From positions 6,957,001 to 7,021,000 of the forward strand of contig NZ_CP017659.1 in assembly GCF_015326965.1 (NCBI RefSeq): a DNA stretch of 64,000 nt, written 5' to 3'. Of the stretch, positions 51,532-60,070 are shown piece by piece; the first letter of the stretch is position 1; each line of letters begins with the position of its first letter. The position numbers were made by a program, and so were the translations under genes. This DNA comes from Paenibacillus sp. JZ16. GTDB taxonomy: Bacteria; Bacillota; Bacilli; Paenibacillales; Paenibacillaceae. Under the pieces are notes generated by a model. The model was not told the origin of the DNA. It saw only the letters and a program-made list of their open reading frames with translations, and did not search any database.

Positions 51532-52203
51532 ATGTTGAAGAATGTCTACAACTGGATTGATGAACGTCTCGATATCACGCCGATTTGGAGAGACGTTGCA
51601 GACCACGAGGTACCGGAACACGTAAACCCGGCGCATCATTTCTCCGCGTTTGTGTACTGTTTCGGCGGCTTGACGTTTTTTATCACAGTCATCCAGATTC
51701 TGTCGGGGATGTTCCTGACGATGTATTATGTACCGGATATCATAAACGCTTACAACAGTGTTGAGTACCTGCAAACGCAGGTTGCTTTCGGACAGATTGT
51801 CCGCGGTATGCACCACTGGGGCGCAAGCTTGGTAATCGTGATGATGTTCTTGCATACGATGCGCGTGTTCTTCACCGGCTCTTACAAAGCGCCGCGTGAA
51901 ATGAACTGGGTTGTTGGTATGCTCATTTTCTTTGTTATGCTCGGTCTTGGTTTGACAGGTTACCTGCTGCCATGGGATAACAAAGCTTACTTCGCTACAA
52001 AAGTTACATTGGAGATTGCGAACTCCGTACCTTGGCTTGGACCTATCATTAAAGAATTGCTGCAAGGCGGTACGATCGTAGGCGCCGAAACGTTGACGCG
52101 TTTCTTCGCGATTCACGTATTCTTCCTTCCGGCTGTCCTTCTTGCTCTACTGGTAGGACACTTTATCATGATCCGCAGACAAGGTATTTCCGGTCCACTA
52201 TAA
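51532..52203 (+). CDS. qcrB: Cytochrome b subunit (b6-like) of the bc complex
   Basis: 223 residues, polytopic. Four helices with haem ligands His in MHHWGASLVIV and FFAIHVFFLPAVL, and HAFSAF-like NPAHHFSAFVYCFGG. Also GYLLPWDNKAY. The conserved Cys that binds the extra haem ci in b6-type proteins lies in the N-terminal part (FVYCFGG). Paired with QcrC as a split cytochrome b. GGAGG precedes the ATG by about 9 bases. Confidence 0.96.
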   Translation: MLKNVYNWIDERLDITPIWRDVADHEVPEHVNPAHHFSAFVYCFGGLTFFITVIQILSGMFLTMYYVPDIINAYNSVEYLQTQVAFGQIVRGMHHWGASLVIVMMFLHTMRVFFTGSYKAPREMNWVVGMLIFFVMLGLGLTGYLLPWDNKAYFATKVTLEIANSVPWLGPIIKELLQGGTIVGAETLTRFFAIHVFFLPAVLLALLVGHFIMIRRQGISGPL

Positions 52204-52224
52204 GAAGAAGGGAGGCGCATATTT

Positions 52225-53112
52225 ATGGCACATGGTCATAAATCTGATGAGAAAGTAGTTTATGTCGGCGATTCACGTGTGAAAAAAGGCAGCGGTTGGG
52301 TTACGCCGCCGGATTACACCGCTTATCCCGGCAAATCAGAAGCGTTCATTCCTAACTTCTTGTTGAAGGAATGGATGGTTGGTGTAGTTGTACTGGTCGG
52401 TTTCCTTGTGCTGACCATCTCGGAGCCGGCTCCGCTCGGTTATCCGGCGGATCCGGGAGCTTCAGTAATCCCGATGCCGGACTGGTACTTCCTGTTCCTG
52501 TATGAATACCTGAAGCTTCCATACGCTTCCGGTGATTATGTAGTACTGGGTACGATTGGTGTTTCGGGTGTTGCCTTCGGCGCATTGCTCCTTGTTCCTT
52601 TCCTTGATACGGGGAAAGAGCGGCGGTTCTACAAGCGGCCTATTACTTCGGCCCTTATGATTCTGTCGTTATTTGCAGTCATCTATCTGACGAACGCAGC
52701 CTGGACGCACTATGTGCATGAGCTGGAAGCTACTGGACAGAAGCCTGAGCATATTCAGCGTGAAGAAGAAGCTCACGAGAAACGTGCAGCCGGTCTTCCG
52801 ACCTCAAATGCGAAGCAGCCAGAAGACAGCATTGTAGCGATCGTTGATAAGGATAATCCCGCGATGGAAACCTTTAAGACAGCTACCTGTATCTCTTGTC
52901 ATGCTGCAGATTTGAAAGGGGCATCCGGTCCGTCGCTTCGCGGTGTCGGGGATACCCACACAAAAGAAGAGATCATGGCTATTATTGAAAATGGCCAAGG
53001 CGGCATGCCGGCTATGAAAGACATAGCTCTTGGTGCTGGAGTAACCGAAGAACAACTCGATCAGCTGGCTGATTGGCTTGCAAGCCAAAAGGCAGAAGCA
53101 GCTGCAGAGTAA
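52225..53112 (+). CDS. qcrC: Cytochrome b/c fusion subunit QcrC
   Basis: 295 residues. N-terminal part (about 1-175) is subunit IV-like with three helices and MPDWYFLFLYEYLK; C-terminal part (about 205-295) is a cytochrome c domain with C222-IS-C225-H226 and the distal Met in GGMPAM. Bacillus-type fusion of subunit IV and cytochrome c. It needs the ResBC maturation machinery, found at the start of the window. Confidence 0.96.
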   Translation: MAHGHKSDEKVVYVGDSRVKKGSGWVTPPDYTAYPGKSEAFIPNFLLKEWMVGVVVLVGFLVLTISEPAPLGYPADPGASVIPMPDWYFLFLYEYLKLPYASGDYVVLGTIGVSGVAFGALLLVPFLDTGKERRFYKRPITSALMILSLFAVIYLTNAAWTHYVHELEATGQKPEHIQREEEAHEKRAAGLPTSNAKQPEDSIVAIVDKDNPAMETFKTATCISCHAADLKGASGPSLRGVGDTHTKEEIMAIIENGQGGMPAMKDIALGAGVTEEQLDQLADWLASQKAEAAAE

Positions 53113-53124
53113 GATGCACAGACG

Positions 53125-53154
53125 AACCTGACCGCATGGCGGTCAGGTTTTTTT
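53125..53154 (+). terminator. Terminator of qcrABC
   Basis: An 11-bp perfect stem, AACCTGACCGC (53125-53135), loop ATG, GCGGTCAGGTT (53139-53149), then five T. Confidence 0.94.
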
Positions 53155-53250
53155 AAATGTTAAATATAGATGAAATGTATGTGGGGATTAGGTATAATCG
53201 GCATTAGTCGTAAAATGAACAATACAAGGAACAGGACAGGAGGACGGAGC

Positions 53251-53883
53251 TTGTCGATTTCGTATTTTTGGAGCCGGGAATTTCTAAGCAAGCGATCGAT
53301 TCTCTGGTTGCTGCTCATATGCAACATCCTTGGAACGATTTATGGATACATATGGTATGGTGGTCAAATGGTCGATACCGTGGATCATGGCTTGCTATGG
53401 CAGGTCATATTCGTACCGGACAGCCCGACGGCCAGTTTATTCTTCAGTTTAGCGCTTCTGCTGCTCCTTTACCCGCCTCGGGGGCTTGGGGGCTCTTTGT
53501 TTCAGCAATTCATTGAGGCGCTGGCGGTCGTTACTTCGGTAAAGTATGGAATATGGGCTGTTGCTATCATATTTGCCGGACAAGCCCAAGGGGATGTGCT
53601 GGCATGGCAGGATTGGATGCTCGTTGCTTCACATACGGCGATGGCGGTGGAAGCGTTATTGTTCGTACGATTGTTTCATTATCGCTGGACAGCGCTCACC
53701 GGGGCCATTGCATGGACACTGTTGAATGACACCGTAGATTATACGTACGGCGTATTTCCTTGGCTGCCGGGTCAATTATATGATGACCTTTCAGCAGTCG
53801 AGTTGTTCACCTATCTTTTGACTCTCTTCAGCGGTTTTGCCGGCTGGATCTTCATGAAATACGGGAATTCCAAACACCGTTAG
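53251..53883 (+). CDS. ypjA: YpjA family membrane protein (DUF1405)
   Basis: 210 residues with five or six hydrophobic helices. Starts SISYFWSREFLSKRSILWLLLICNILGTIYGYIWYG and has the family segments VDTVDHGLLWQVIFVPDSPTAS and NDTVDYTYGVFPWL, matching DUF1405/YpjA, whose gene follows qcrC in Bacillus. Function unknown. Start TTG 53251 with ACAGGAGG 7 bases upstream. Confidence 0.88.
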   Translation: MSISYFWSREFLSKRSILWLLLICNILGTIYGYIWYGGQMVDTVDHGLLWQVIFVPDSPTASLFFSLALLLLLYPPRGLGGSLFQQFIEALAVVTSVKYGIWAVAIIFAGQAQGDVLAWQDWMLVASHTAMAVEALLFVRLFHYRWTALTGAIAWTLLNDTVDYTYGVFPWLPGQLYDDLSAVELFTYLLTLFSGFAGWIFMKYGNSKHR

Positions 53884-53949
53884 CCGTGTAGGCAACGCGG
53901 TTCTATGAGCATCCCTTCTGCCATACATATACGGTAGGAGGGATGTCCC

Positions 53950-54807
53950 ATGTTTCGAACCTTTCCGAAGCTCCTGCTGTGTCTGTCTGCACTGCTTATG
54001 CTGGTTACCGTCAGCATGGGTGATTCTGTATGGGCTACCCCGGCAAATGAACAGTCGGAGACTTCGCCCGCCGCATCCATACAGGCCAAGGCGCTGAACA
54101 AGGAAGTAGAGCAGCTATACCGTCATGTGGAGGAAGGCAATGTACAAGCCGTGCTGGAGGATATTCGCCGGGTATCCGGGTTGTTTGAGGCTTCGTCATT
54201 TCAGGGGTTGACCGGTGTAGAAGGTATTCATGTTTTGGCTGAGAGTATTTTGGAGATGAAAGAAGCCACGGCACGGGCTACGCAGGAGCCGCAGCACTGG
54301 ATGGTGTCCGCAGGTAAACTCCGTATGGCAACCGATAGCCTGATCCATGTCAAAGATGCGTTATGGCTGCAATATTACAAGGTCATACGTGAAGACCTGA
54401 GGGTCATGGGGGAATATGCTGCTCAGCAGGATCAGGCTGGCATGAGACGAGCGTATGCCAGCCTCAGTGAACATTATGAACTCATCCGTCCTTCCGTTGT
54501 CATACAGCGAAAGCCTGAGGATGTCAACATGATGGAGTCCTGGATATCCTATGCAGGGGGTCTGGTGTCATCGGGGGACACGGCACAGGTGCAAAAAGTG
54601 GTTTCGCAGGGCGAGGAAATGATCAACACGTTGTTTGGCAAGAAAAAGGATGAACCTGCCCTAGCTCCGCTGGGAGAGGTCAAGGAGCCATGGACCTGGC
54701 AGCTGGTCATCGGCGCTTTCATTTTGGCGGCATTAACGTTTGCGGGATACCGCAAATACCGTGGTCAGCAGTATAGCTCAAAACCGATGTTCCCTCGCAA
54801 AATGTAG
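53950..54807 (+). CDS. ypjB: Sporulation protein YpjB
   Basis: 285 residues. A signal peptide at 1-30 (LLLCLSALLMLVTVSMGDSVWA), an alpha-helical outer domain (LNKEVEQLYRHVEEGNVQAV and LRMATDSLIHVKDALW), and a C-terminal membrane helix (about 252-271) with a basic cytoplasmic end. Size, topology and position match YpjB, expressed during sporulation in Bacillus. ATG 53950 with GGAGGGATG. Confidence 0.85.
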   Translation: MFRTFPKLLLCLSALLMLVTVSMGDSVWATPANEQSETSPAASIQAKALNKEVEQLYRHVEEGNVQAVLEDIRRVSGLFEASSFQGLTGVEGIHVLAESILEMKEATARATQEPQHWMVSAGKLRMATDSLIHVKDALWLQYYKVIREDLRVMGEYAAQQDQAGMRRAYASLSEHYELIRPSVVIQRKPEDVNMMESWISYAGGLVSSGDTAQVQKVVSQGEEMINTLFGKKKDEPALAPLGEVKEPWTWQLVIGAFILAALTFAGYRKYRGQQYSSKPMFPRKM

Positions 54808-54835
54808 GCGGGAATCCATAGCAGTTCCGATTGTG

Positions 54836-54853
54836 GCCCGGTACGAACCGGGC
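54836..54853. terminator. Hairpin between convergent ypjB and the YitT-family gene
   Basis: GCCCGGT (54836-54842), loop ACGA, ACCGGGC (54847-54853), a perfect 7-bp stem that touches the end of the minus-strand gene. No clear T-run on either side, so strength is uncertain. Confidence 0.45.
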
Positions 54854-55722
54854 TATTCCTCTTTAAATCCTTCGCCATGCACATCATTGACATCATTAAT
54901 GATAATAAATGCCCGAGGGTCTAACGATTTGGCGATTCCCGTTAAGCGGCGAATTTCCTGCCGGGATACGACGCAGTATACCATATGCTTGGCTTGCTTG
55001 GAGTAGGCGCCGATGGCGGGGATTAGCGTAACCCCACGATCCATCTCGGTTGATATGCGATGGGCAAGTTCGGGCGCCTGATCGCTGATGATGGTGAAGG
55101 CTTTGGCGGCATAAGCGCCTTCCTGAATGAAATCGATGACCTTGGAAGCGATGAATACGGCGACGAGGGTATACAATATCCGCTCGAGCGGGATAAAGAA
55201 TAAGGATAGCCCGATGATCAAGATATCCAGGGATAGAATAATTTGGCCCATGCTGAAGCCGAATTTCCGGTTAATAATTCTGGCAATAATGTCTGAACCG
55301 CCCGTCGTACCGCCAAACCGGAACACAATGCCAAGCCCAGCCCCCAATGTGACACCTGCGTAGAGCGCAGCAAGAATATAATCCTGTTCGGTGTGAAACG
55401 GCACAACATAACCGCGGTCGATCAACGCTTCAAACAGCCACAGAAACAGGGTTAATGAGGCAATGCCGAGACCTGTGTAAACAGACTGGCGTTTACCGAG
55501 AATTTTCATGCCGACCAAGAATAACGGGATATTGAGCGCCATGGTTGAGATGGACGGCGATATGTTAAAGGCATAGTTAAGCAGTACGGTAATGCCGGTG
55601 ACGCCCCCCTCCATGAGCTCATTCGGAATGATGAAATACATAAGGCCGAATGCGTAAATGGCGGAGCCGGCGATGATCGGAATGATCGTTTGAAGCTGAT
55701 GGAGCAATTTGGACGTTTTCAT
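54853..55722 (-). CDS. YitT family membrane protein (DUF161 and DUF2179)
   Basis: 289 residues from ATG 55722. Five to six helices (DUF161 repeats) in the first 200 residues, including FGLMYFIIPNELMEGGVTGI and GGTTGGSDIIARIIN, followed by a cytoplasmic DUF2179 domain (from about 205, KAFTIISDQAPELAHRISTEMDRGVTLI). In B. subtilis YpjC is the local member of this family. Function unknown. The longer frame to 55866 has no ribosome site. Confidence 0.88.
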   Translation of the reverse strand: MKTSKLLHQLQTIIPIIAGSAIYAFGLMYFIIPNELMEGGVTGITVLLNYAFNISPSISTMALNIPLFLVGMKILGKRQSVYTGLGIASLTLFLWLFEALIDRGYVVPFHTEQDYILAALYAGVTLGAGLGIVFRFGGTTGGSDIIARIINRKFGFSMGQIILSLDILIIGLSLFFIPLERILYTLVAVFIASKVIDFIQEGAYAAKAFTIISDQAPELAHRISTEMDRGVTLIPAIGAYSKQAKHMVYCVVSRQEIRRLTGIAKSLDPRAFIIINDVNDVHGEGFKEE

Positions 55723-55947
55723 AAGACCCCTCGCATTCCCGATGGTGGATATTACCCTTATGTCTGGGTTGCTCGTACACCTACCTAGTATGTGCCGATC
55801 ATGTCCCAGCCATAAAAAATTATTTGTTTTCAAATCCGCTTTACGATAACATAGGTTTAAAACCAATCGCTCGTCATGAGAGAATGCTGCTTCCAGCTTG
55901 GATTTACAAGTTGAGGCAGACTGTGCAGTGAAGGGAGTTATAGAGTC

Positions 55948-56277
55948 TTGGGAAAATCAATGGCTGAAATGCAGCAGGAAGTCGATCAATACATATCACA
56001 ATTCAAGGAAGGTTATTTCAGTCCTTTATCCATGATGGCCCGGATGTCCGAAGAGGTGGGCGAGCTCGCCAGAGAGGTTAATCATCAGTTCGGGGAAAAA
56101 CCGAAGAAAGCGGATGAAGCAGACAATTCCATCGAAATGGAACTTGGAGATATATTGTTTATTACGATTTGTTTTGCCAATTCCCTTGGCATTGATCTCG
56201 CGGAAGCGCACGCGAAAGTCATGCATAAATTTGCGACGCGTGATGCCGATCGTTGGACGAAAATAAACACCGATTAG
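55948..56277 (+). CDS. ypjD: MazG-like nucleotide pyrophosphohydrolase YpjD
   Basis: 109 residues. MazG-type helical domain with metal motif SEEVGELAREVNH (E-x2-E) and ELGDILF (E-x2-D). Hydrolyses nucleoside triphosphates to monophosphates, probably as a house-cleaning enzyme. TTG 55948 with AAGGGAG 10 bases upstream; ATG 55960 is an alternative. Conserved next to dapB in Bacillus. Confidence 0.92.
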   Translation: MGKSMAEMQQEVDQYISQFKEGYFSPLSMMARMSEEVGELAREVNHQFGEKPKKADEADNSIEMELGDILFITICFANSLGIDLAEAHAKVMHKFATRDADRWTKINTD

Positions 56278-56326
56278 GCTGTTGCTACATATGCTGTACC
56301 AAACCCGCTGTGGGGAGGGACAGCCC

Positions 56327-56866
56327 GTGAAACCTGAAAGTTATATACAAAAAGCATATCGATGCATACTTCAGAATGATTTCGAAGAGGCGTTACGTTG
56401 GTTTGAGCAAGCGATCATTGCGAATCCGGGAGATGCGGAAGTGCATTACCGATGCTCCATTACCTACGGCAGAAGCAACAAACTGGAGATGGCGATTACA
56501 CACGCGGAAGAAGCCGTCAGGCTGCAGCCGGACAAACCGGAATATGCGCTTCACTTACAGCATATCAAGGCGGCGGAACTGGTGCAGCGTGCCAGAAAAA
56601 TGGTCGAGAATCGCAAGGATGTAACCAAGTCTGAGCTCTATCAGGCCGTGTCTCATCTGAAATCAGCCGTAGCGATGGACCCTTTATACGCCCAGGCCTA
56701 CGTATGGCTTGCTCTGGTCTACAGCGAACTTGATGAGCATGCGCGCGCCATTTCCACGCTAAAAGAGGTCATTTCATTGTACCCGCAGGAGAGTGGGCTT
56801 CAGCATATTATGGAGGAACTCAAACAGCGTTTGAAATCATATATGCAGGATACAGCATCGGATTGA
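56327..56866 (+). CDS. Tetratricopeptide repeat protein
   Basis: 179 residues with about four TPR-like units: YIQKAYRCILQNDFEEALRWFEQAI, NPGDAEVHYRCSITYGRSNKLEMAITHAEEAV, LYQAVSHLKSAVAMDP, and AYVWLALVYSELDEHARAISTLKEVI. A protein-protein interaction module; partner unknown. GTG 56327 follows GGGGAGG by 8 bases; an in-frame ATG at 56282 is less likely. It overlaps no gene and lies 18 bp before dapB. Confidence 0.85.
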   Translation: MKPESYIQKAYRCILQNDFEEALRWFEQAIIANPGDAEVHYRCSITYGRSNKLEMAITHAEEAVRLQPDKPEYALHLQHIKAAELVQRARKMVENRKDVTKSELYQAVSHLKSAVAMDPLYAQAYVWLALVYSELDEHARAISTLKEVISLYPQESGLQHIMEELKQRLKSYMQDTASD

Positions 56867-56883
56867 AAGTGAGGACATGTAGA

Positions 56884-57687
56884 ATGGCAAACAAATGGAC
56901 AGTTGCGGTCGTCGGTGCCGGCGGCCGTATGGGTAAAGAAGTAGTGAAGCTTGTTTTGGGCGATGATGAACTGGAACTGGTTGCCGCTGTAGGCCGATCG
57001 GATGCGGGTGCTGATGCAGGGACGCTTGTGGGTCTTCCTGCCTGCGGCATTACGGTGACCTCCGATCTGGAGATGGCGCTGGTTGAATCGAAACCGGATG
57101 TCATGGTTGATTTTACAGCACCGCAGTTTGCCTATATCAACACGGCTCTGGCCATTAAGCACGGCGTGCGTCCGATCATGGGCACAACCGGCTTCACGCC
57201 AGAGCAAATCGAAGAGTTGGACAAGCTGTGTGTGGAGCAGAATATCGGCGGTTTGATCGCACCGAACTTCTCCATCGGAGCGATCCTGATGATGAAGTTT
57301 GCTGCTGCGGCTGCCAAATATTTGCCTCATGTTGAAATCATTGAAACTCATGGTGACCAGAAGCTTGATGCGCCTTCCGGAACATCGATCAAAACAGCAG
57401 AAATGATTGCCGCAAACCGCGAGGAGATCCGGCAGGGCAATCCGAAGGAAGAAGAGGTCATCGAGGGCGCCAGAGGCGGGTATTATAACGGCTTCCGGAT
57501 TCACAGTGTTCGTCTGCCGGGTGTATTTGCCCAGCAGGAAGTTATATTTGGCGGTTACGGGCAGAGCTTGAAGATTCGACATGATTCCTATGAGCGTGCA
57601 GCTTACATGCCAGGCGTGAAGATGGCTATAGAGAAGGTAATGGGATACACCGGCTTGGTCTATGGATTTGATCATTTTATCGACTAA
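56884..57687 (+). CDS. dapB: 4-hydroxy-tetrahydrodipicolinate reductase
   Basis: 267 residues. NAD(P)H-dependent step of lysine and dipicolinate synthesis. VVGAGGRMGKEVV is the nucleotide site at 9-21; GTTGFTPEQ and PNFSIGAILM are conserved. The signature normally written HHDQKLDAPSGT here reads H156-G157-DQK160-L-D-APSGT: the first His (catalytic position) and the Lys are kept, and the second His is Gly. ATG 56884; GAGGA 8 bases upstream. Confidence 0.96.
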   Translation: MANKWTVAVVGAGGRMGKEVVKLVLGDDELELVAAVGRSDAGADAGTLVGLPACGITVTSDLEMALVESKPDVMVDFTAPQFAYINTALAIKHGVRPIMGTTGFTPEQIEELDKLCVEQNIGGLIAPNFSIGAILMMKFAAAAAKYLPHVEIIETHGDQKLDAPSGTSIKTAEMIAANREEIRQGNPKEEEVIEGARGGYYNGFRIHSVRLPGVFAQQEVIFGGYGQSLKIRHDSYERAAYMPGVKMAIEKVMGYTGLVYGFDHFID

Positions 57688-57705
57688 CATAGGGGAGAAA
57701 TTACT

Positions 57706-58125
57706 ATGAATATTGCATTTATCGCTCATGACCGTAAAAAAGAGGAAATGGTCAATTTTGTTATCGCGTATGAAAATGTATTCGAAGATCATAATCTTTA
57801 CTCAACGGGAACGACGGGAACCCGTATTATGGAGCAAACCAAGCTTAGCATTCACCGTTTTGCTTCAGGGCCGCTTGGCGGCGACCAGCAGATTGGCGCA
57901 CTCGTTGCGGACAATGAGATGGATCTGATCATTTTTTTGCGGGATCCTTTGATGGCACAGCCTCATGAACCGGACATTAACGCACTGCTTCGTTTGTGCG
58001 ACGTGCAGGGAATTCCGCTTGCTACCAATGTGGCAACGGCCGAGATTCTTGTTAAAGCGCTGGACCGTGGCGATTTTGCATGGCGGGAACTCGTTCATAA
58101 ATACAAACCGGGTGTGGATAGCTAA
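57706..58125 (+). CDS. mgsA: Methylglyoxal synthase
   Basis: 139 residues. Converts dihydroxyacetone phosphate to methylglyoxal. [25 protein letters not shown] (phosphate loop), [12 protein letters not shown] with the catalytic Asp, and [15 protein letters not shown] are diagnostic. Same place as in Bacillus, between dapB and the bacillithiol genes. The last base of its stop overlaps the bshB1 start. Confidence 0.97.
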   Translation: MNIAFIAHDRKKEEMVNFVIAYENVFEDHNLYSTGTTGTRIMEQTKLSIHRFASGPLGGDQQIGALVADNEMDLIIFLRDPLMAQPHEPDINALLRLCDVQGIPLATNVATAEILVKALDRGDFAWRELVHKYKPGVDS

Positions 58126-58832
58126 TGAACAGCCAACTGGATATTTTAATCTTCGGAGCACACGCAGACGATGCCGAGATCGGGATGGCAGGAACGATTG
58201 CGAAGCATACGGCAGCGGGACTGTCGGTCGGGATCTGTGATCTGACGCAGGCCGAGATGTCGTCCAACGGCACGGTCGACCTTCGCAAGAAGGAGGCAGA
58301 CCAAGCTGCCCGGATTCTGGATCTCAAGGTCCGTACGAATCTGGGACTGCCGGACCGCGGCTTATTTGTGACGCCGGAGAACATTGAAGCGGTCACAGCC
58401 GAGATTCGCAAGTTTGCTCCCTCGATTGTGTTTGCTCCTTACTGGGAGGATCGCCATCCGGACCATGTGGCTTGCAGCCGATTGGTTGAGGAAGCGGTAT
58501 TTAATGCCAAGCTTCGTCGTTACATGCCCGAGCAGCCGCCGGTTAAGGTGGACGAGCTTTATTTTTATTTCATTAATGATATCGGAAGAACGGACCTGGT
58601 CGTTGACGTTACGGATCATTACGCCGTTAAGGAGCAGGCCCTGTCTTGTTACCGTTCCCAGTTCCAAAAGGCTGAAGAAGATGCAGTCTCTACCCCGCTG
58701 ACCGAGGGGTACATAGAGCGTGTGCGGGCCAGGGATTCACTGCTTGGAGCGCGCAGGCTTATTCCTTATGCAGAAGGTTTCGCTTGTAAAAGTCCGTATG
58801 TTGTTCATCTATTCGGCTCCAAGCAGGCATAA
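58125..58832 (+). CDS. bshB1: N-acetyl-alpha-D-glucosaminyl L-malate deacetylase 1
   Basis: 235 residues, LmbE/PIG-L fold. Second step of bacillithiol synthesis: removes acetyl from GlcNAc-malate. Zinc site in FGAHADDAEIG (H, D, D) and in RHPDHVA. LTQAEMSSNGTVDLRKKEAD is typical of BshB1. Overlaps mgsA (TAATG) and is followed by bshA. Methylglyoxal and its detoxification with bacillithiol explain this pairing. Confidence 0.95.
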   Translation: MNSQLDILIFGAHADDAEIGMAGTIAKHTAAGLSVGICDLTQAEMSSNGTVDLRKKEADQAARILDLKVRTNLGLPDRGLFVTPENIEAVTAEIRKFAPSIVFAPYWEDRHPDHVACSRLVEEAVFNAKLRRYMPEQPPVKVDELYFYFINDIGRTDLVVDVTDHYAVKEQALSCYRSQFQKAEEDAVSTPLTEGYIERVRARDSLLGARRLIPYAEGFACKSPYVVHLFGSKQA

Positions 58833-58863
58833 TATATAGAGGCGTACGTAAAGGAGGCCTGAC

Positions 58864-60027
58864 ATGAATCAACAACCATTAAAAATCGGCATTACCTGTT
58901 ACCCTTCATTGGGCGGGTCGGGCGTGGTGGCGACAGAGCTGGGGAAACTCCTAGCCGAGCAAGGCCACCAGGTTCATTTTATTGCTCACAGCATTCCGTT
59001 CCGGTTAGGAACTTTCCATAAAAATATTTTTTATCATGAAGTTGAAGTAAACGACTACTATGTGTTCCGATACCCGCCATATGATTTGTCGCTAGCGACA
59101 AAGATGGCTCAGGTAGCCAAAATGCAGCAGCTTGATGTGCTTCATGTGCACTATGCGGTGCCGCATGCCGTGTGTGCCTTCTTGGCAAAGCAGATGGTCG
59201 GAGATCAACTGAAGGTCGTCACGACGCTGCATGGAACCGACATCACGGTTCTGGCGCAGGATGAATCGCTGAAGGACCTGATTCGGCTCGCCATTAACGA
59301 AAGTGATGCCGTTACGGCTGTCTCTCAGGATCTCATTCGAGAAACGCGGGAGCTGCTGGATATAAGCCGGGATATTGACCTTACCTACAATTTTGTGGAT
59401 CCCCGGGTGTATTATCCGCGGGATTCGAAATCGCTGCGTAAAGATTATGCAGATGAGAATGAAAAGATTTTGATGCATATTTCCAACTTCCGTCCGGTTA
59501 AACGGGTAGCAGACGTGCTGGAAATATTCGCCCAGGTCCAGGAACAGGTACCGGCGAAGCTGCTCCTTGTCGGGGAAGGGCCGGAGCTTCCGAAAATCCA
59601 ATGCCGGATCAATGAGCTGGGACTCGGCAGCAAGGTGCATTTTCTAGGCAAACAAGATGAAATTGCACACGTGATATCGATGGCCGATGTGCTGCTGCTT
59701 CCTTCCGAGAAAGAAAGCTTTGGCCTGGTCGCTCTGGAAGCGATGGCCTGCGGAGTGCCTACCGTCGGCTCCACGGCAGGCGGGATTCCCGAGTTGATTA
59801 CCCATGGCGAAACCGGCTATTTGGCTCCAATCGGAGACACCTATTCAATGGCCCAGCATGTGCTTGAAATATTAAAGGATGAAGCGCTTAGTGAGCGGCT
59901 TCGCAAGGCTTGTCTCCATCGTTCCAAAACGATGTTCTGCAATGAATTGATACGGGGCAAGTACGAAGAAATATATTACCGAGTATTGGGACGGGAGGTT
60001 AGCGAGCTGAAGCCGGTCTGCGGCTAA
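58864..60027 (+). CDS. bshA: N-acetyl-alpha-D-glucosaminyl L-malate synthase
   Basis: 387 residues, GT4 glycosyltransferase. Links GlcNAc from UDP-GlcNAc to L-malate in the first step of bacillithiol synthesis. N-terminal GITCYPSLGGSGVVATELGK loop, HYAVPHAV, TTLHGTDITVL, the ISNFRPVKRV segment and the ExxE motif ESFGLVALEAMACG. AAAGGAGG 6 bases before the ATG. Confidence 0.96.
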   Translation: MNQQPLKIGITCYPSLGGSGVVATELGKLLAEQGHQVHFIAHSIPFRLGTFHKNIFYHEVEVNDYYVFRYPPYDLSLATKMAQVAKMQQLDVLHVHYAVPHAVCAFLAKQMVGDQLKVVTTLHGTDITVLAQDESLKDLIRLAINESDAVTAVSQDLIRETRELLDISRDIDLTYNFVDPRVYYPRDSKSLRKDYADENEKILMHISNFRPVKRVADVLEIFAQVQEQVPAKLLLVGEGPELPKIQCRINELGLGSKVHFLGKQDEIAHVISMADVLLLPSEKESFGLVALEAMACGVPTVGSTAGGIPELITHGETGYLAPIGDTYSMAQHVLEILKDEALSERLRKACLHRSKTMFCNELIRGKYEEIYYRVLGREVSELKPVCG

Positions 60028-60070
60028 GCTCGACCCTCTCGTTGTTTTTCGGATAAAGGAACGGGAAACT

